64,000 bases of DNA from Panulirus ornatus. Lineage: Eukaryota; Arthropoda; Malacostraca; Decapoda; Palinuridae. Made by a program: the position numbers and the translations under genes. The DNA lies in assembly GCF_036320965.1 (NCBI RefSeq), contig NC_092225.1:76194435-76258434 (forward strand). The letters run 5' to 3'. Under the pieces are notes generated by a model. That model was not told the origin of the DNA and did no database searches. It saw nothing but the letters and a program-made list of their open reading frames with translations. Below, one piece after another: positions 35,141-46,815 of the stretch (position 1 is the first letter of the stretch; every line of letters starts with the position of its first letter).

Positions 35141-37220
35141 CTTCTACTACTCATTACTATTATATCTGTCCTTGTTACAACATCTCATTTATAGTGTATT
35201 ATAAAATTTACCTATTCATACTATTAAAAGTATTTTATCTTGCTTTGTCCAGTCGTAATTATCATTAGGTTATTGTGCACTCTAATGCATTTGTGCAGAA
35301 GAAAGTGTTCCAGTATACATTCCTCCATGTTGCAACATGCAGCAGCTGTAGCTGGTATATTTCAACTATAACATTGAAAATTGATTAAGGTGAGTCTCAG
35401 CTGTCATGGAAAGTTGGGCTATGGTTTCATATATTTCTATTTTTACAAGTGTTTCATCCACAGATATCCACTGCTAAACAGTGTAAAACTTTACAGCATT
35501 TTGGATGTACAGTGTTCGTGAAGAATAGATTAGATAATAGACTTCAGATTTTTTAAGTTTCAAAAACTGCATATGGCAATAAAGGGAAATTGTTATAGTG
35601 AGCAATTGTTTGCTAGTGAGTGGCAGCATATAAGGCATATACTGTACTGTATGTTGTTCAATAAAGAATGAGTAATGTACATAAAATACATAAAACACCA
35701 AGAAATCAGTAAAAAGTTTCAAAAACGATATGTGGGAATACTTAGTGATTACTTGGGCAAGTTATTAGTTGCTTGTAAATGGGAACAAGGCATCCAGTCC
35801 AGTAAATATGACAGTACAGTGGTCATACAGTGGTCATACAATGGTCATAAGAAGAAAGTACCCATGTGAGTCTTATGCTTCTGGCAAGAAGAGGAGCTGG
35901 AAGAGCATCAGCTTGGAGGTAGAATAACTTACTTTGAGGTGTTTGATGCAGGTTAACCTGGTGTTGATAACCCAGAGCTCTTGGCTTGGGCACAACACTA
36001 ATGAGAACAATTCATGGGCATGCAGATAAAATAAGGTAGATATTTCCAGCATGATGTCTGGGCACAACAAAGATCACTCATTCAAGAGATGAGCTTACGG
36101 AGAATATGGAGTGAATGTTGAATGTTTTACTTGAACATCAAAATCATCCAAACTTGCCTATTCTTACTGTACTGCATGTTTACAAATATTTTTTATTCAA
36201 ATTCTTAGACTGATAATGTACGTGTATTATATCTCATTACAAAATTAATCAATCCCACATATTCCATGCTCATCGTATCCCTCCTTCACATTGGCCCTGT
36301 CAGTAATCTGCCCTTGTGAGGTACATGGGTGTCATATCAATTGCCTTTTTTTTATACAATATGCAAATCACAGTTCTTGTTTAATATCAGTGTAGGTTTG
36401 TATTTATTGAATTTCCATATGTTTATGCTTGAAAAAAAATTCTTTTTATATGAAATTTTATGTATTTTTTATGAACATTTTGCATAGTACACTGCTTTCA
36501 GTGTGCAAACTATTTTTGGAAGATTATCAGTGACATATATAACTTCTTTCAGATTATTGGATGATTGGATTACCTCAGAAGTTCCAATGTAACAGAGAGT
36601 CGTAAGTATGATTTAAAAAGATAGTCACAGAAGGGAATGTAATGATATCCAGGTATATGATATACTATATTATGAACTCAATGTGGGATGATGGCTAGCC
36701 AAGTAAAGTCTCAATCGTTGTACTCCAAAGATGTTTGTCCATAATGAGTATCTATAGTGTAGTAACAGATTTTACATACTGTATATAGCTGTCAAGTCCA
36801 TACACACACACACTTGCAAAACAAGCATATATCTTTAGTTAAGGTATTCTTTATATTAATTATTGAATTATCATTAATTCAGCTTAGATTCCAAATCAGA
36901 GTATCATTTTTCTTGTCAAATTCATCAGCAAATGCTGATTGGCAGAAGGAAAGCTGTGAACTTCAGAATCTGTTCAAAGGTGTTTTGTTATTGACATAGG
37001 GAGCTGTTGCCATAATTAAGGATGAGCTGTTATCTAAGAAAGACAACCAGTCTGCTCACTGTTATGTTTTGTTTTTACCATATGGTTCCCATATTTCTAG
37101 TCAGGATTTAACAAATAGATGGTCAAGCATTTTTTTCTAGGGAATCATATGTGCAGTGCAATAGGAAGACTAACTGATGTAGCAGCATTTGCTTGTAGTC
37201 ATAGATTTGCTGTTTGTAGA
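35141..37220. other. No gene seen
   Basis: AT-rich sequence without coding signal. A 12-bp word (CAGTGGTCATA) is repeated three times near 35,817-35,850. No RNA gene recognised. Confidence 0.5.
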
Positions 37221-37248
37221 GGTGGCGAATAGTTTGAAAAAAAAAAAA

Positions 37249-37251
<3 letters not shown>
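37221..37251 (+). mobile_element. Possible SINE 3' end
   Basis: GGTGGCGAATAGTTTGAAAA followed by A-run and TA repeats resembles the tail of the SINE-like family, whose hairpin region ends GGCGAATAG. Only about 30 bp, so tentative. Confidence 0.35.

Positions 37252-37285
<34 letters not shown>
37252..37285. repeat. (TA)n microsatellite
   Basis: TA tract at the 3'-tail side of the minus-strand LINE. The partner tract on the far side is 40,057-40,115. Confidence 0.9.
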
Positions 37286-37290
<5 letters not shown>

Positions 37291-39276
37291 TTTATTTATT
37301 ATACTTTGTCGCTGTCTCCCGCGTTTGCGAGGTAGCGCAAGGAAACAGACGAAAGAAATGGCCCAACCCCCCCCATACACATGTATATACATACGTCCAC
37401 ACACGCAAATATACATACCTACACAGCTTTCCATGGTTTACCCCAGATGCTTCACATGCCCTGCTTCAATCCACTGACAGCACGTCAACCCCGGTATACC
37501 ACATCGCTCCAATTCACTCTATTCCTTGCCCTCCTTTCACCCTCCTGCATGTTCAGGCCCCGATCACACAAAATCTTTTTCACTCCATCTTTCCACCTCC
37601 AATTTGGTCTCCCTCTTCTCCTTGTTCCCTCCACCTCCGACACATATATCCTCTTGGTCAATCTTTCCTCACTCATCCTCTCCATGTGCCCAAACCACTT
37701 CAAAACACCCTCTTCTGCTCTCTCAACCACGCTCTTTTTATTTCCACACATCTCTCTTACCCTTACGTTACTCACTCGATCAAACCACCTCACACCACAC
37801 ATTGTCCTCAAACATCTCATTTCCAGCACATCCATCCTCCTGCGCACAACTCAATCCATAGCCCACGCCTCGCAACCATACAACATTGTTGGAACCACTA
37901 TTCCTTCAAACATACCCATTTTTGCTTTCCGAGATAATGTTCTCGACTTCCACACATTCTTTAAGGCCCCCAGGATTTTCGCCCCCTCCCCCACCCTATG
38001 ATCCACTTCCGCTTCCATGGTTCCATCCGCTGCCAGATCCACTCCCAGATATCTAAAACACTTCACTTCCTCCAGTTTTTCTCCATTCAAACTCACCTCC
38101 CAATTGACTTGACCCTCAACCCTACTGTACCTAATAACCTTGCTCTTATTCACATTTACTCTTAACTTTCTTCTTCCACACACTTTTCCAAACTCAGTCA
38201 CCAGCTTCTGCAGTTTCTCACATGAATCAGCCACTAGCGCTGTATCATCAGCGAACAACAACTGACTCACTTCCCAAGCTCTCTCATCCCCAACAGACTT
38301 CATACTTGCCCCTCTTTCCAAAACTCTTGCATTTACCTCCCTAACAACCCCATCCATAAACAAATTAAACAACCATGGAGACATCACACACCCCTGCCGC
38401 AAACCTACATTCACTGAGAACCAATCACTTTCCTCTCTTCCTACACGTACACATGCCTTACATCCTCGATAAAAACTTTTCACTGCTTCTAACAACTTGC
38501 CTCCCACACCATATATTCTTAATACCTTCCACAGAGCATCTCTATCAACTCTATCATATGCCTTCTCCAGATCCATAGATGCTACATACAAATCCATTTG
38601 CTTTTCTAAGTATTTCTCACATACATTCTTCAAAGCAAACACCTGATCCACACATCCTCTACCACTTCTGAAACCACACTGCTCTTCCCCAATCTGATGC
38701 TCTGTACATGCCTTCACCCTCTCAATCAATACCCTCCCATATAATTTACCAGGAATAGTCAACAAACTTATACCTCTGTAATTTGAGCACTCACTCTTAT
38801 CCCCTTTGCCTTTGTACAATGGCACTATGCACGCATTCCGCCAAACCTCAGGCACCTCACCATGAGTCATACATACATTAAATAACCTTACCAACCAGTC
38901 AACAATACAGTCACCCCCTTTTTTAATAAATTCCACTGCAATACCATCCAAACCTGCTGCCTTGCCGGCTTTCATCTTCCGCAAAGCTTTCACTACCTCT
39001 TCTCTGTTTACCAAATCATTTTCCCTAACCCTCTCACTTTGCACACCACCTCGACCAAAACACCCTATATCTGCCACTCTATCATCAAACACATTCAACA
39101 AACCTTCAAAATACTCACTCCATCTCCTTCTCACATCACCACTACTTGTTATCACCTCCCCACTTACGCCCTTCACCGAAGTTCCCATTTGCTCCCTTGT
39201 CTTACGCACTTTATTTACCTCCTTCCAGAACATCTTTTTATTCTCCCTAAAATTTAATGATACTCTCTCACCCCAA
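37286..39276 (-). mobile_element. Main LINE, short 3' UTR, RT to C-terminus (3' part of an inverted insertion)
   Basis: The tail and hairpin (37,286-37,345) and a short 3' UTR (to about 37,484) are followed on the minus strand by the C-terminal domain (37,847-37,485) and RT (to 39,276). A single TGA at 37,851-37,853 replaces an Arg codon after AWAMD; the frame is otherwise open for about 470 LINE codons. Motifs are KAAGLDGIAVEFI, FRSGRGCVDQVF, ASMDLEKAYDRVD (Phe to Ser, as in the 43.4 kb copy), LRQGCVMSPWLFNLFMDG, FADDTALVAD and RGRPNWRWKDG. At SWGERVSLNFRE the sequence flips to the plus strand. Confidence 0.9.
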
Positions 39277-40054
39277 GGCAAGTGTTTTGGGAGCAGCTGA
39301 ATGAGTGTGTTAGTGGTTTTGATGCATGAGACTGGGTCATAGTGATGGGTGATTTGAATGCAAAGGTGAGTAATGTGGCAGTTGAGGGAATAATTGGTAT
39401 ACATGGGGTGTTCGGTGTTGTAAATGGAAATGGTGAAGAGCTTGTAGATTTATATGCTGAAAAAGGACTGATGATTGGGAATACCTGGTTCAAAAAGCGA
39501 GATATACATAAGTATACTTATGTAAGTAGGAGAGATGGCCAGAGAGCGTTATTGGATTACGTGTTAATTGACAGGCGTGCGAAAGAGAGACTTTTGGATG
39601 TTAATGTGCTGAGAGGTGCAACTGGAGGGATGTCTGATCATTATCTTGTGGAGGCTAAGGTGAAGAATTGTATGGGTTTTCAGAAAAGAAGAGTGAATGT
39701 TGGGGTGAAGAGGGTGGTGAGAGTAAGTGAGCTTGAGAAGGAGACCTGTGTGAGGAAGTACCAGGAGAGACTGAGTACAGAATGGAAAAAGGTGAGAACA
39801 ATGGAAGTAAGGGGAGTGGGGGAGGAATGGGATGTATTTAGGGAATCAGTGATGGATTGCGCAAAAGATGCTTGTGGCATGAGAAGAGTGGGAGGTGGGT
39901 TGATTAGAAAGGGTAGTGAGTGGTGGGATGAAGAAGTAAGAGTATTAGTGAAAGAGAAGAGAGAGGCATTTGGACGATTTTTGCAGGGGAAAAATGCAAC
40001 TGAGTGGGAGATGTATAAAAGAAAGAGACAGGAGGTCAAGAGAAAGGTGCAAGA

Positions 40055-40056
<2 letters not shown>
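39277..40056 (+). mobile_element. Main LINE EN and linker segment, inverted 5' part of the same insertion
   Basis: A plus-strand frame covering EN from RQVFWEQ through MGDLNAKVSN (39,342 on), RALLDYVLIDRRA, GGMSDHYLVEAKVK (SDH near 39,635) and the linker WWDEEVRVLVKEKREAF to KRKVQE at 40,056. In an intact element this segment lies immediately upstream of the SWGERV point where the minus-strand part stops; only about 30 bases are missing between them. The segment is bounded by (TA)n at 40,057. This is the arrangement expected from twin priming. A 1-8 bp change near 39,330 alters the frame before GDLNA. Confidence 0.85.

Positions 40057-40115
<59 letters not shown>
40057..40115. repeat. (TA)n microsatellite
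   Basis: Perfect TA tract between the inverted LINE segment and the poly-T of the next LINE copy. Confidence 0.95.
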
Positions 40116-40133
<18 letters not shown>

Positions 40134-40434
40134 TGCTTTGTCGCTGTCTCCCGCGTTTGCGAGGTAGCGCAAGGAAACAGACGAAAGAAATGGCCCAACC
40201 CACCCCCATACACATGTATATACATACGTCCACACACGCAAATATACATACCTACACAGCTTTCCATGGTTTACCCCAGACGCTTCACATGCCTTGATTC
40301 AATCCACTGACAGCACGTCAACCCCGGTATACCACATGGCTCCAATTCACTCTATTCCTTGCCCTCCTTTCACCTTCCTGCATGTTCAGGCCCCGATCAC
40401 ACAAAATCTTTTTCACTCCATCTTTCCACCTCCA
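40116..40434 (-). mobile_element. Main LINE 3'-end copy, severely 5'-truncated
   Basis: Poly-T (40,116-40,134), GCTTTGTCGCTGTCTCCCGC, short-form 3' UTR and the last about 40 codons of the ORF. It stops at CTTTCCACCTCCA, where a new TA tract starts. Part of the insertion chain at 40-42 kb. Confidence 0.85.
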
Positions 40435-40436
40435 TA

Positions 40437-40452
<16 letters not shown>

Positions 40453-40470
<18 letters not shown>

Positions 40471-41299
40471 TTGCTTTGTCGCTGTCTCCCGCATTTCCGA
40501 GGTAGCGCAAGGAAACAGACGAAAGAAAATGGCCCATCCCACCCCCATACACATGTATATACACACGTCCACACACGCAAATATACATACCTACACAGCT
40601 TTCCATGGTTTACCACAGACGCTTCACATGCCCTGATTCAGTCCACTGACAGCACGTCAACCCCGGTATACCACATCGATCCAATTCACTCTATTCCTTG
40701 CCCTCCTTTCACCGTCCTGCATGTTCAGGCCCCGATCACACAAAATCTTTTTCACTCCATCTTTCCACCTCCAATTTGGTCTCCCACTTCTCCTTGTTCC
40801 CTCCACCTCCGACACATATATCCTCTTGGTCAATCTTTCCTCACTCATTCTCTCCATGTGCCCAAACCATTTCAAAACACCCTCTTCTGCTCTCTCAACC
40901 ACGCTCTTTTTATTTCCACACATCTCTCTTACCCTTACGTTACTTTCTCGATCAAACCACCTCACACCATACATTGTCCTCAAACATCTCATTTCCAGCA
41001 CATCCATCCTCCTGCGCACAACTCTATCCATAGCCCACGCCTTCCAGAACATCTTTTTATTCTCCCTAAAATTTAATGATACTCTCTCACCCCAACTCTC
41101 ATTTGCCCTCTTTTTCACCTCTTGCACCTTTCTCTTGACCTCCTGTCTCTTTCTTTTATACATCTCCCACTCAATTGCATTTTTTCCCTGCAAAAATCGT
41201 CCAAATGCCTCTCTCTTCTCTTTCACTAATAATCTTACTTCTTCATCCCACCACTCTCTACCCTTTCTAATCAACCCACCTCCCACTCTTCTCATGCCA
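40453..41299 (-). mobile_element. Main LINE copy with large internal deletion
   Basis: Poly-T, hairpin and short 3' UTR, then the C-terminal domain up to AWAMDRVV. At about 41,040 it joins directly to the linker (FRENKKMFWK), skipping the whole RT core. The junction keeps the reading frame (minus-strand frame 41,433-40,657) and shows a CCT microhomology. The linker runs to WWDEEVRLLVKEKREAF and GMRRVGG, where TA repeats begin. A non-autonomous deletion derivative or a later deletion. Confidence 0.85.
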
Positions 41300-41309
41300 T
41301 ATATATATA

Positions 41310-41743
41310 TTTTTTTTTTTTTTTTTTTTTTTTTGCTTTGTCGCTGTCTCCCGCATTTGCGAGGTAGCGCAAGGAAACAGACAAAAGAAATGGCCCAACC
41401 CACCCCCATACACATGTATATACATACATCCACACACGCAAATATACATACCTACACAGCTTTCCATGGTTTACCCCAGACGCTTCACATGCCCTGATTC
41501 AATCCACTGACAGCACGTCAACCCCGGTATACCACATCGATCCAATTCACTCTATTCCTTGCCCTCCTTTTTCACCCTCCTGCATGTTCAGGCCCCGATC
41601 ACACAAAATCTTTTTCACTCCATCTTTCCACCTCCAATTTGGTCTCCCTCTTCTCCTCGTTCCCTCCACCTCCGACACATATATCCTCTTGGTCAATCTT
41701 TCCTCACTCATTCTCTCCATGTGCCCAAACCATTTCAAAACAC
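41310..41743 (-). mobile_element. Main LINE 3'-end copy, 5'-truncated
   Basis: Long poly-T (41,310-41,334), terminal motif, short 3' UTR and C-terminal domain to the VLKWFGHMERM region. It ends at CAAAACAC and joins a LINE-leader/SINE-like segment. Confidence 0.85.
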
Positions 41744-41852
41744 AAAAAAACAAGAGGGGAGGATTTCCAGCCCCCCCCGCTCCCTCCCCTTTTAGTCGCC
41801 TTCTACGACACGCAGGGAATACGTGGGAAGTATTCTTTCTCCCCTATCCCCA
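41744..41852 (-). mobile_element. LINE-leader or SINE-head segment
   Basis: The reverse complement reads GGGGATAGGGGAGAAAGAAT, ACTTCCCACGTATTCCCTGC and a G-rich run, matching the leader at 46,610-46,738 and the SINE-like head at 2,487. It abuts a 24-bp plus-strand LINE tail (AGCGACAAAGTATAAAAA, 41,852-41,875), so leader and tail are joined in opposite orientation. Confidence 0.65.
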
Positions 41853-41866
41853 GCGACAAAGTATAA

Positions 41867-41875
<9 letters not shown>

Positions 41876-41946
<71 letters not shown>
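41876..41946. repeat. (TA)n microsatellite
   Basis: Perfect TA tract of about 35 units between a plus-strand LINE tail and a minus-strand LINE tail. Confidence 0.95.
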
Positions 41947-41950
<4 letters not shown>

Positions 41951-43300
41951 TTTTTTTTTTTGCAGCTGTCTCCCGCGTTTGCGAGGTATCGCAAGGAAAC
42001 AGACAAAATAAATGGCCCAACCCACCCCCATACACATGTATATACATACACGTCCACACACGCAAATATACATACCTACACAGCTTTCCATGGTTTACCC
42101 CAGACGCTTCACATGCCCTGATTCAATCCACTGACAGCACGTCAACCCCGGTATACCACATCGATCCAATTCACTCTATTCCTTGCCCGCCTTTCACCCT
42201 CCTGCATGTTCAGGCCCTGATCACACAAAATCTTTTTCACTCAATCTTTCCACCTCCAATTTGGTCTCCCACTTCTCCTCGTTCCCTCCACCTCCGACAC
42301 ATATATCCTCTTGGTCAATCTTTCCTCACTCATTCTCTCCATGTGCGCAAACCATTTCAAAACACCCTCTTCTGCTCTCTCAACCACGCTCTTTTTATTT
42401 CCACACATCTCTCTTACCCTTACGTTACTTACTCGATCAAACCACCTCACACCACACATTGTCCTCAAACATCTCATTTCCAGCACATCCATCCTCCTGC
42501 GCACAACTCTATCCATAGCCCACGCCTCGCAACCATACAACATTGTTGGAACCACTATTCCTTCAAACATACCCATTTTTGCTTTCCGAGATAATGTTCT
42601 CGACTTCCACACATTCTTCAAGGCTCCCAGGATTTTCGCCCCCTCCCCCACCCTATGATCCACTTCCGCTTCCATGGTTCCATCCGCTGCCAGATCCACT
42701 CCCAGATATCTAAAACACTTTACTTCCTCCAGTTTTTCTCCATTCAAACTTACCTCCCAATTGACTTGACCCTCAACACTACTGTACCTAATAACCTTGC
42801 TCTTATTCACATTTACTCTTAACTTTCTTCTTTCACACACTTTACGAAACTCAGTCACCAGCTTCGGCAGTTTCTCACATGAATCAGCCACCAGCGCTGT
42901 ATCAACAGCGAACAACAACTGACTCACTTCCCAAGCTCTCTCATCCCCAACAGACTTCATACTTGCCCCTCTTTCCAAAACTCTTGCATTTACCTCCCTA
43001 ACAACCCCATCCATAAACAAATTAAACAACCATGGAGACATCACACACCCCTGCCGCAAACCTACATTCACTGAGAACCAATCACTTTCCTCTCTTCCTA
43101 CACGTACACATGCCTTACATCCTCGATAAAAACTTTTCACTGCTTCTAACAACTTGCCTCCCACACCATATATTCTTAATACCTTCCACAGAGCATCTCT
43201 ATCAACTCTATCATATGCCTTCTCCAGATCCATAAATGCTACATACAAATCCATTTGCTTTTCTAAGTATTTCTCACATACATTCTTCAAAGCAAACACC
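41947..43300 (-). mobile_element. Main LINE, 5'-truncated, short 3' UTR
   Basis: The tail motif is slightly deleted (GCAGCTGTCTCCCGCG). The ORF is open on the minus strand for 353 codons (43,302-42,241), from FALKNVCEKYLEKQ through AFMDLEKAYDRVD and LRQGCVMSPWLFNLFMDG to GRPNWRWKD. There GGA has become TGA, a premature stop about 20 codons before the usual end. The catalytic box reads FAVDTALVAD (first Asp to Val), so the enzyme is dead. About 120 bp of unique spacer follows to 43,421. Confidence 0.85.
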
Positions 43301-43421
43301 AAATATCCAAATATCCAGCAAACTTAGAATCATATACTAAAGATTACAAACACATAATAGGTTTAGGGAACAAGATTTTCCATATCCTACAGTCCTAAAC
43401 CCGTTGCTGTTTTAACTACAA

Positions 43422-46400
43422 TTTTTTTTTTTTTTTTTTTGCTTTGTCGTTGTCTCCCGCGTTTGCGAGGTAACGCAAGGAAACAGACGAAAGAAATGGC
43501 CCAACCCACCCCATACACATGTATATACATACGTCCACACACGCAAATATACATATCTACACAGCTTTCCATGGTTTACCCCAGACGCTTCACATGCCTT
43601 GATTCAATCCACTGTCAGCACGTCAACCCCGGTATACCACATCGCTCCAATTCACTCTATTCCTTGCCCTCCTTTCACCCTCCTGCATGTTCAGGCCCCG
43701 ATCACACAAAATCTTTTTCACTCCATCTTTCCACCTCCAATTTGGTCTCCCTCTTCTCCTCGTTCCCTCCACCTCCGACACATATATCCTCTTGGTCAAT
43801 CTTTCCTCACTCATTCTCTCCATGTGCCCAAACCATTTCAAAACACCCCCTTCTGCTCTCTCAACCATGCTCTTTTTATTTCCACACATCTCTTACCCTT
43901 ACGTTACTTACTCGATCAAACCACCTCACACCACACATTGTCCTCAAACATCTCATTTCCAGCACATCCATCCTCCTGCGCACAACTCTATCCATAGCCC
44001 ACGCCTCGCAACCATACAACATTGTTGGAACCACTATTCCTTCAAACATACCCATTTTTGCTTTCCGAGATAATGTTCTCGACTTCCACACATTCTTCAA
44101 GGCTCCCAGAATTTTCGCCCCCTCCCCCACCCTATGATCCACTTTCGCTTCCATGGTTCCATCCGCTGCCAGATCCACTCCCAGATATCTAAAACACTTC
44201 ACTTCCTCCAGTTTTTCTCCATTCACACTCACCTCCCAATTGACTTGACCCTCAACCCTACTGTACCTAATAACCTTGCTCTTATTCACATTTACTCTTA
44301 ACTTTCTTTCACACACTTTACCATACTAAGTCACCAGCTTCTGCAGTTTCTCACATGAATCAGCCACCAGCGCTGTATCATCAGCGAACAACAGCTGACT
44401 CACTTCCCAAGCTCTCTCATCCCCAACAGACTTCATACTTGCCCCTCTTTCCAAAACTCTTGCATTCACCTCCCTAACAACCCCATCCATAAACAAATTA
44501 AACAACCATGGAGACATCACACACCCCTGCCGCAAACCTACATTCACTGAGAACCAATCACTTTCCTCTCTTCCTACATGTACACATGCCTTACATCCTC
44601 GATAAAAACTTTTCACTGCTTCTAACAACTTGCCTCCCACACCATATATTCTTAATACCTTCCACAGAGCATCTCTATCAACTCTATCATATGCCTTCTC
44701 CAGATCCATAGATGCTACATACAAATCCATTTGCTTTTCTAAGTATTTCTCACATACATTCTTCAAAGCAAACACCTGATCCACACATCCTCTACCACTT
44801 CTGAAACCACACTGCTCTTCCCCAATCTGATGCTCTGTACATGCCATCACCCTCTCAATCATTACCCTCCCATATAATTTACCAGGAATACTCAACAAAC
44901 TTATACCTCTGTAATTTGAGCACTCACTCTTATCCCCTTTGCCTTTGTACAATGGCACTATGCACGCATTCCGCCAATCCTCAGGCACCTCACCATGAGT
45001 CATACATACATTAAATAACCTTACCAACCAGTCAACAATACAGTCACCCCCTTTTTTAATAAATTCCACTGCAATACCATCCAAACCTGCTGCCTTGCCG
45101 GCTTTCATCTTCCGCAAAGCTTTTACTAACTCTTCTCTGTTTACCAAATCATTTTCCCTAACCCCCTCACTTTGCACACCACCTCGACCAAAACACCCTA
45201 TATCTGCCACTCTATCATCAAACACATTCAACAAACCTTCAAAATACTCACTCCATCTCCTTCTCACATCACCACTACTTGTTATCACCTCCCCATTTGC
45301 GCCCTTCACTGAAGTTCCCATTTGCTCCCTTGTCTTACGCACTTTATTTACCTCCTTCCAGAACATCTTTTTATTCTCCCTAAAATTTAATGATACTCTC
45401 TCACCCCAACTCTCATTTGCCCTTTTTTTCACCTCTTGCACCTTTCTCTTGACCTCCTGTCTCTTTCTTTTATACATCTCCCACTCAATTGCATTTTTTC
45501 CCTGCAAAAATCGTCCAAATGCCTCTCTCTTCTCTTTCACTAATACTCTTACTTCTTCATCCCACCACTCACTACCCTTTCTAATCAACCCACCTCCCAC
45601 TTTTCTCATGCCACAAGCATCTTTTGCGCAATCCATCACTGATTCCCTAAATACATCCCATTCCTCCCCCACTCCCCTTACTTCCATTGTTCTCACCTTT
45701 TTCCATCCTGTACTCAGTCTCTCCTGGTAGTTCCTCACACAAGTCTCCTTCCCAAGCTCACTTACTCTCACCACCCTCTTCACCCCAACATTCACTCTTC
45801 TTTTCTGAAAACTCATACAGATCTTCACCTTAGCCTCCACAAGATAATGATCAGACATCCCTCCAGTTGCACCTCTCAGCACATTAACATCCAAAAGTCT
45901 CTCTTTCGCGCGCCTGTCAATTAACACGTAATCCAATAACGCTCTCTGGCCATCTCTCCTACTTACATAAGTATACTTATGTATATCTCGCTTTTTGAAC
46001 CAGGTATTCCCAATCATCAGTCCTTTTTCAGCACATAAATCTACAAGCTCTTCACCATTTCCATTTACAACACTGAACACCCCATGTATACCAATTATTC
46101 CCTCAACTGCCACATTACTCACCTTTGCATTCAAATCACCCATCACTTCGGTCTCGTGCATCAAAACCACTAACACACTCATTCAGCTGCTCCCAAAACA
46201 CTTGCCTCTCATGATCTTTCTTCTCATGCCCAGGTGCATATGCACCAATAATCACCCATCTCTCTCCATCAACTTTCAGTTTTACCCATATTAATCGAGA
46301 ATTTACTTTCTTACATTCTATCACATACTCCCACAGCTCCTGTTTCAGGAGTACTGCTACTCCTTCCCTTGCTCTTGTCCTCTCACTAACCCCTGACTTT

Positions 46401-46736
46401 ACTCCCAAGACATTCCCAAACCACTCTTCCCCTTTACCCTTGAGCTTCGTTTCACTCAGAGCCAAAACATCCAGGTTCCTTTCCTCAAACATACTACCTA
46501 TCTCTCCTTTTTTCACATCATGGTTACATCCACACACATTTAGGCACCCCAATCTGAGCCTTCGAGGAGGATGAGCACTCCCCGCGTGACTCCCTCTTCT
46601 GTTTCCCATTTTAGAAAGTTAAAAAAATACAAGGAGGGGAGGATTTCTGGCCCCCCGCTCCCGTCCCCTCTAGTCGCTTTCTACGACACGCGAGGAATGC
46701 GTGGGAAGTATTCTTTCACCGCTATCCCCAGGGATA

Positions 46737-46738
<2 letters not shown>
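43422..46738 (-). mobile_element. Main LINE, near full-length (about 3.3 kb)
   Basis: This is the only copy here that runs from leader to tail. On the minus strand: G-rich leader 46,738-46,610, a single EN-RT ORF 46,609-43,623, short 3' UTR 43,622-43,441 and poly-A (poly-T on plus). It is flanked by (TA)n(CA)n on the 5' side and by unique DNA on the 3' side. Length, one ORF, apurinic-like EN and RT fit the RTE superfamily; a related clade cannot be excluded without a tree. No clear target-site duplication was found. Confidence 0.9.
43623..46609 (-). pseudogene. EN-RT polyprotein of the main LINE, three visible lesions
   Basis: The ATG at 46,609 starts MGNRRGSHAG. EN motifs in order: RLGCLNVCG (metal-binding Asn), LALSETKLKG (catalytic Glu region, near 46,450), WVIIGAYAPG, MGDLNAKVSN (near 46,140) and GGMSDHYLVEAKVK (SDH near 45,850). 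Then the linker with WWDEEVRVLVKEKREAF, and RT with KAAGLDGIAVEFI, YRGISLLSIPGK, FRSGRGCVDQVF, ASMDLEKAYDRVD, LRQGCVMSPWLFNLFMDG and FADDTALVAD (near 44,380). The C-terminal YGCEAWAMD and RGRPNWRWKDG follow. Lesions are a 7-8 bp deletion near 46,153 (frameshift before GDLNA), a TAG near 44,328, and a 2-bp deletion near 43,890. An in-frame 3-bp loss lies near 44,305. Product: cytoplasmic/nuclear RNP enzyme for target-primed reverse transcription. Confidence 0.85.
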
Positions 46739-46767
<29 letters not shown>

Positions 46768-46815
46768 TACACATACATACGCACATATATACACACACAT
46801 ACATACATATATATA
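46739..46815. repeat. (TA)n(CA)n microsatellite
   Basis: TA repeats then CA and ACAT-type repeats directly at the 5' end of the full-length LINE. Confidence 0.9.

Noticed and set aside
37526..37861. Recurrent 83-150 codon Ser/His/Pro-rich frames opposite the LINE C-terminal domain
   Set aside because: Antisense shadows of the LINE ORF; no independent start context or motif.
43032..43235. Recurrent 67-codon frame starting METSHTPAANLHSL, opposite the RT ORF at many loci
   Set aside because: It is the antisense shadow of the conserved RT coding region and recurs only because the LINE recurs.
46182..46182. Apparent start of a separate 618-codon protein at 46,182
   Set aside because: The sequence before GDLNA there is a frame-shifted part of EN; the true ORF starts at 46,609 and is broken by a small deletion.
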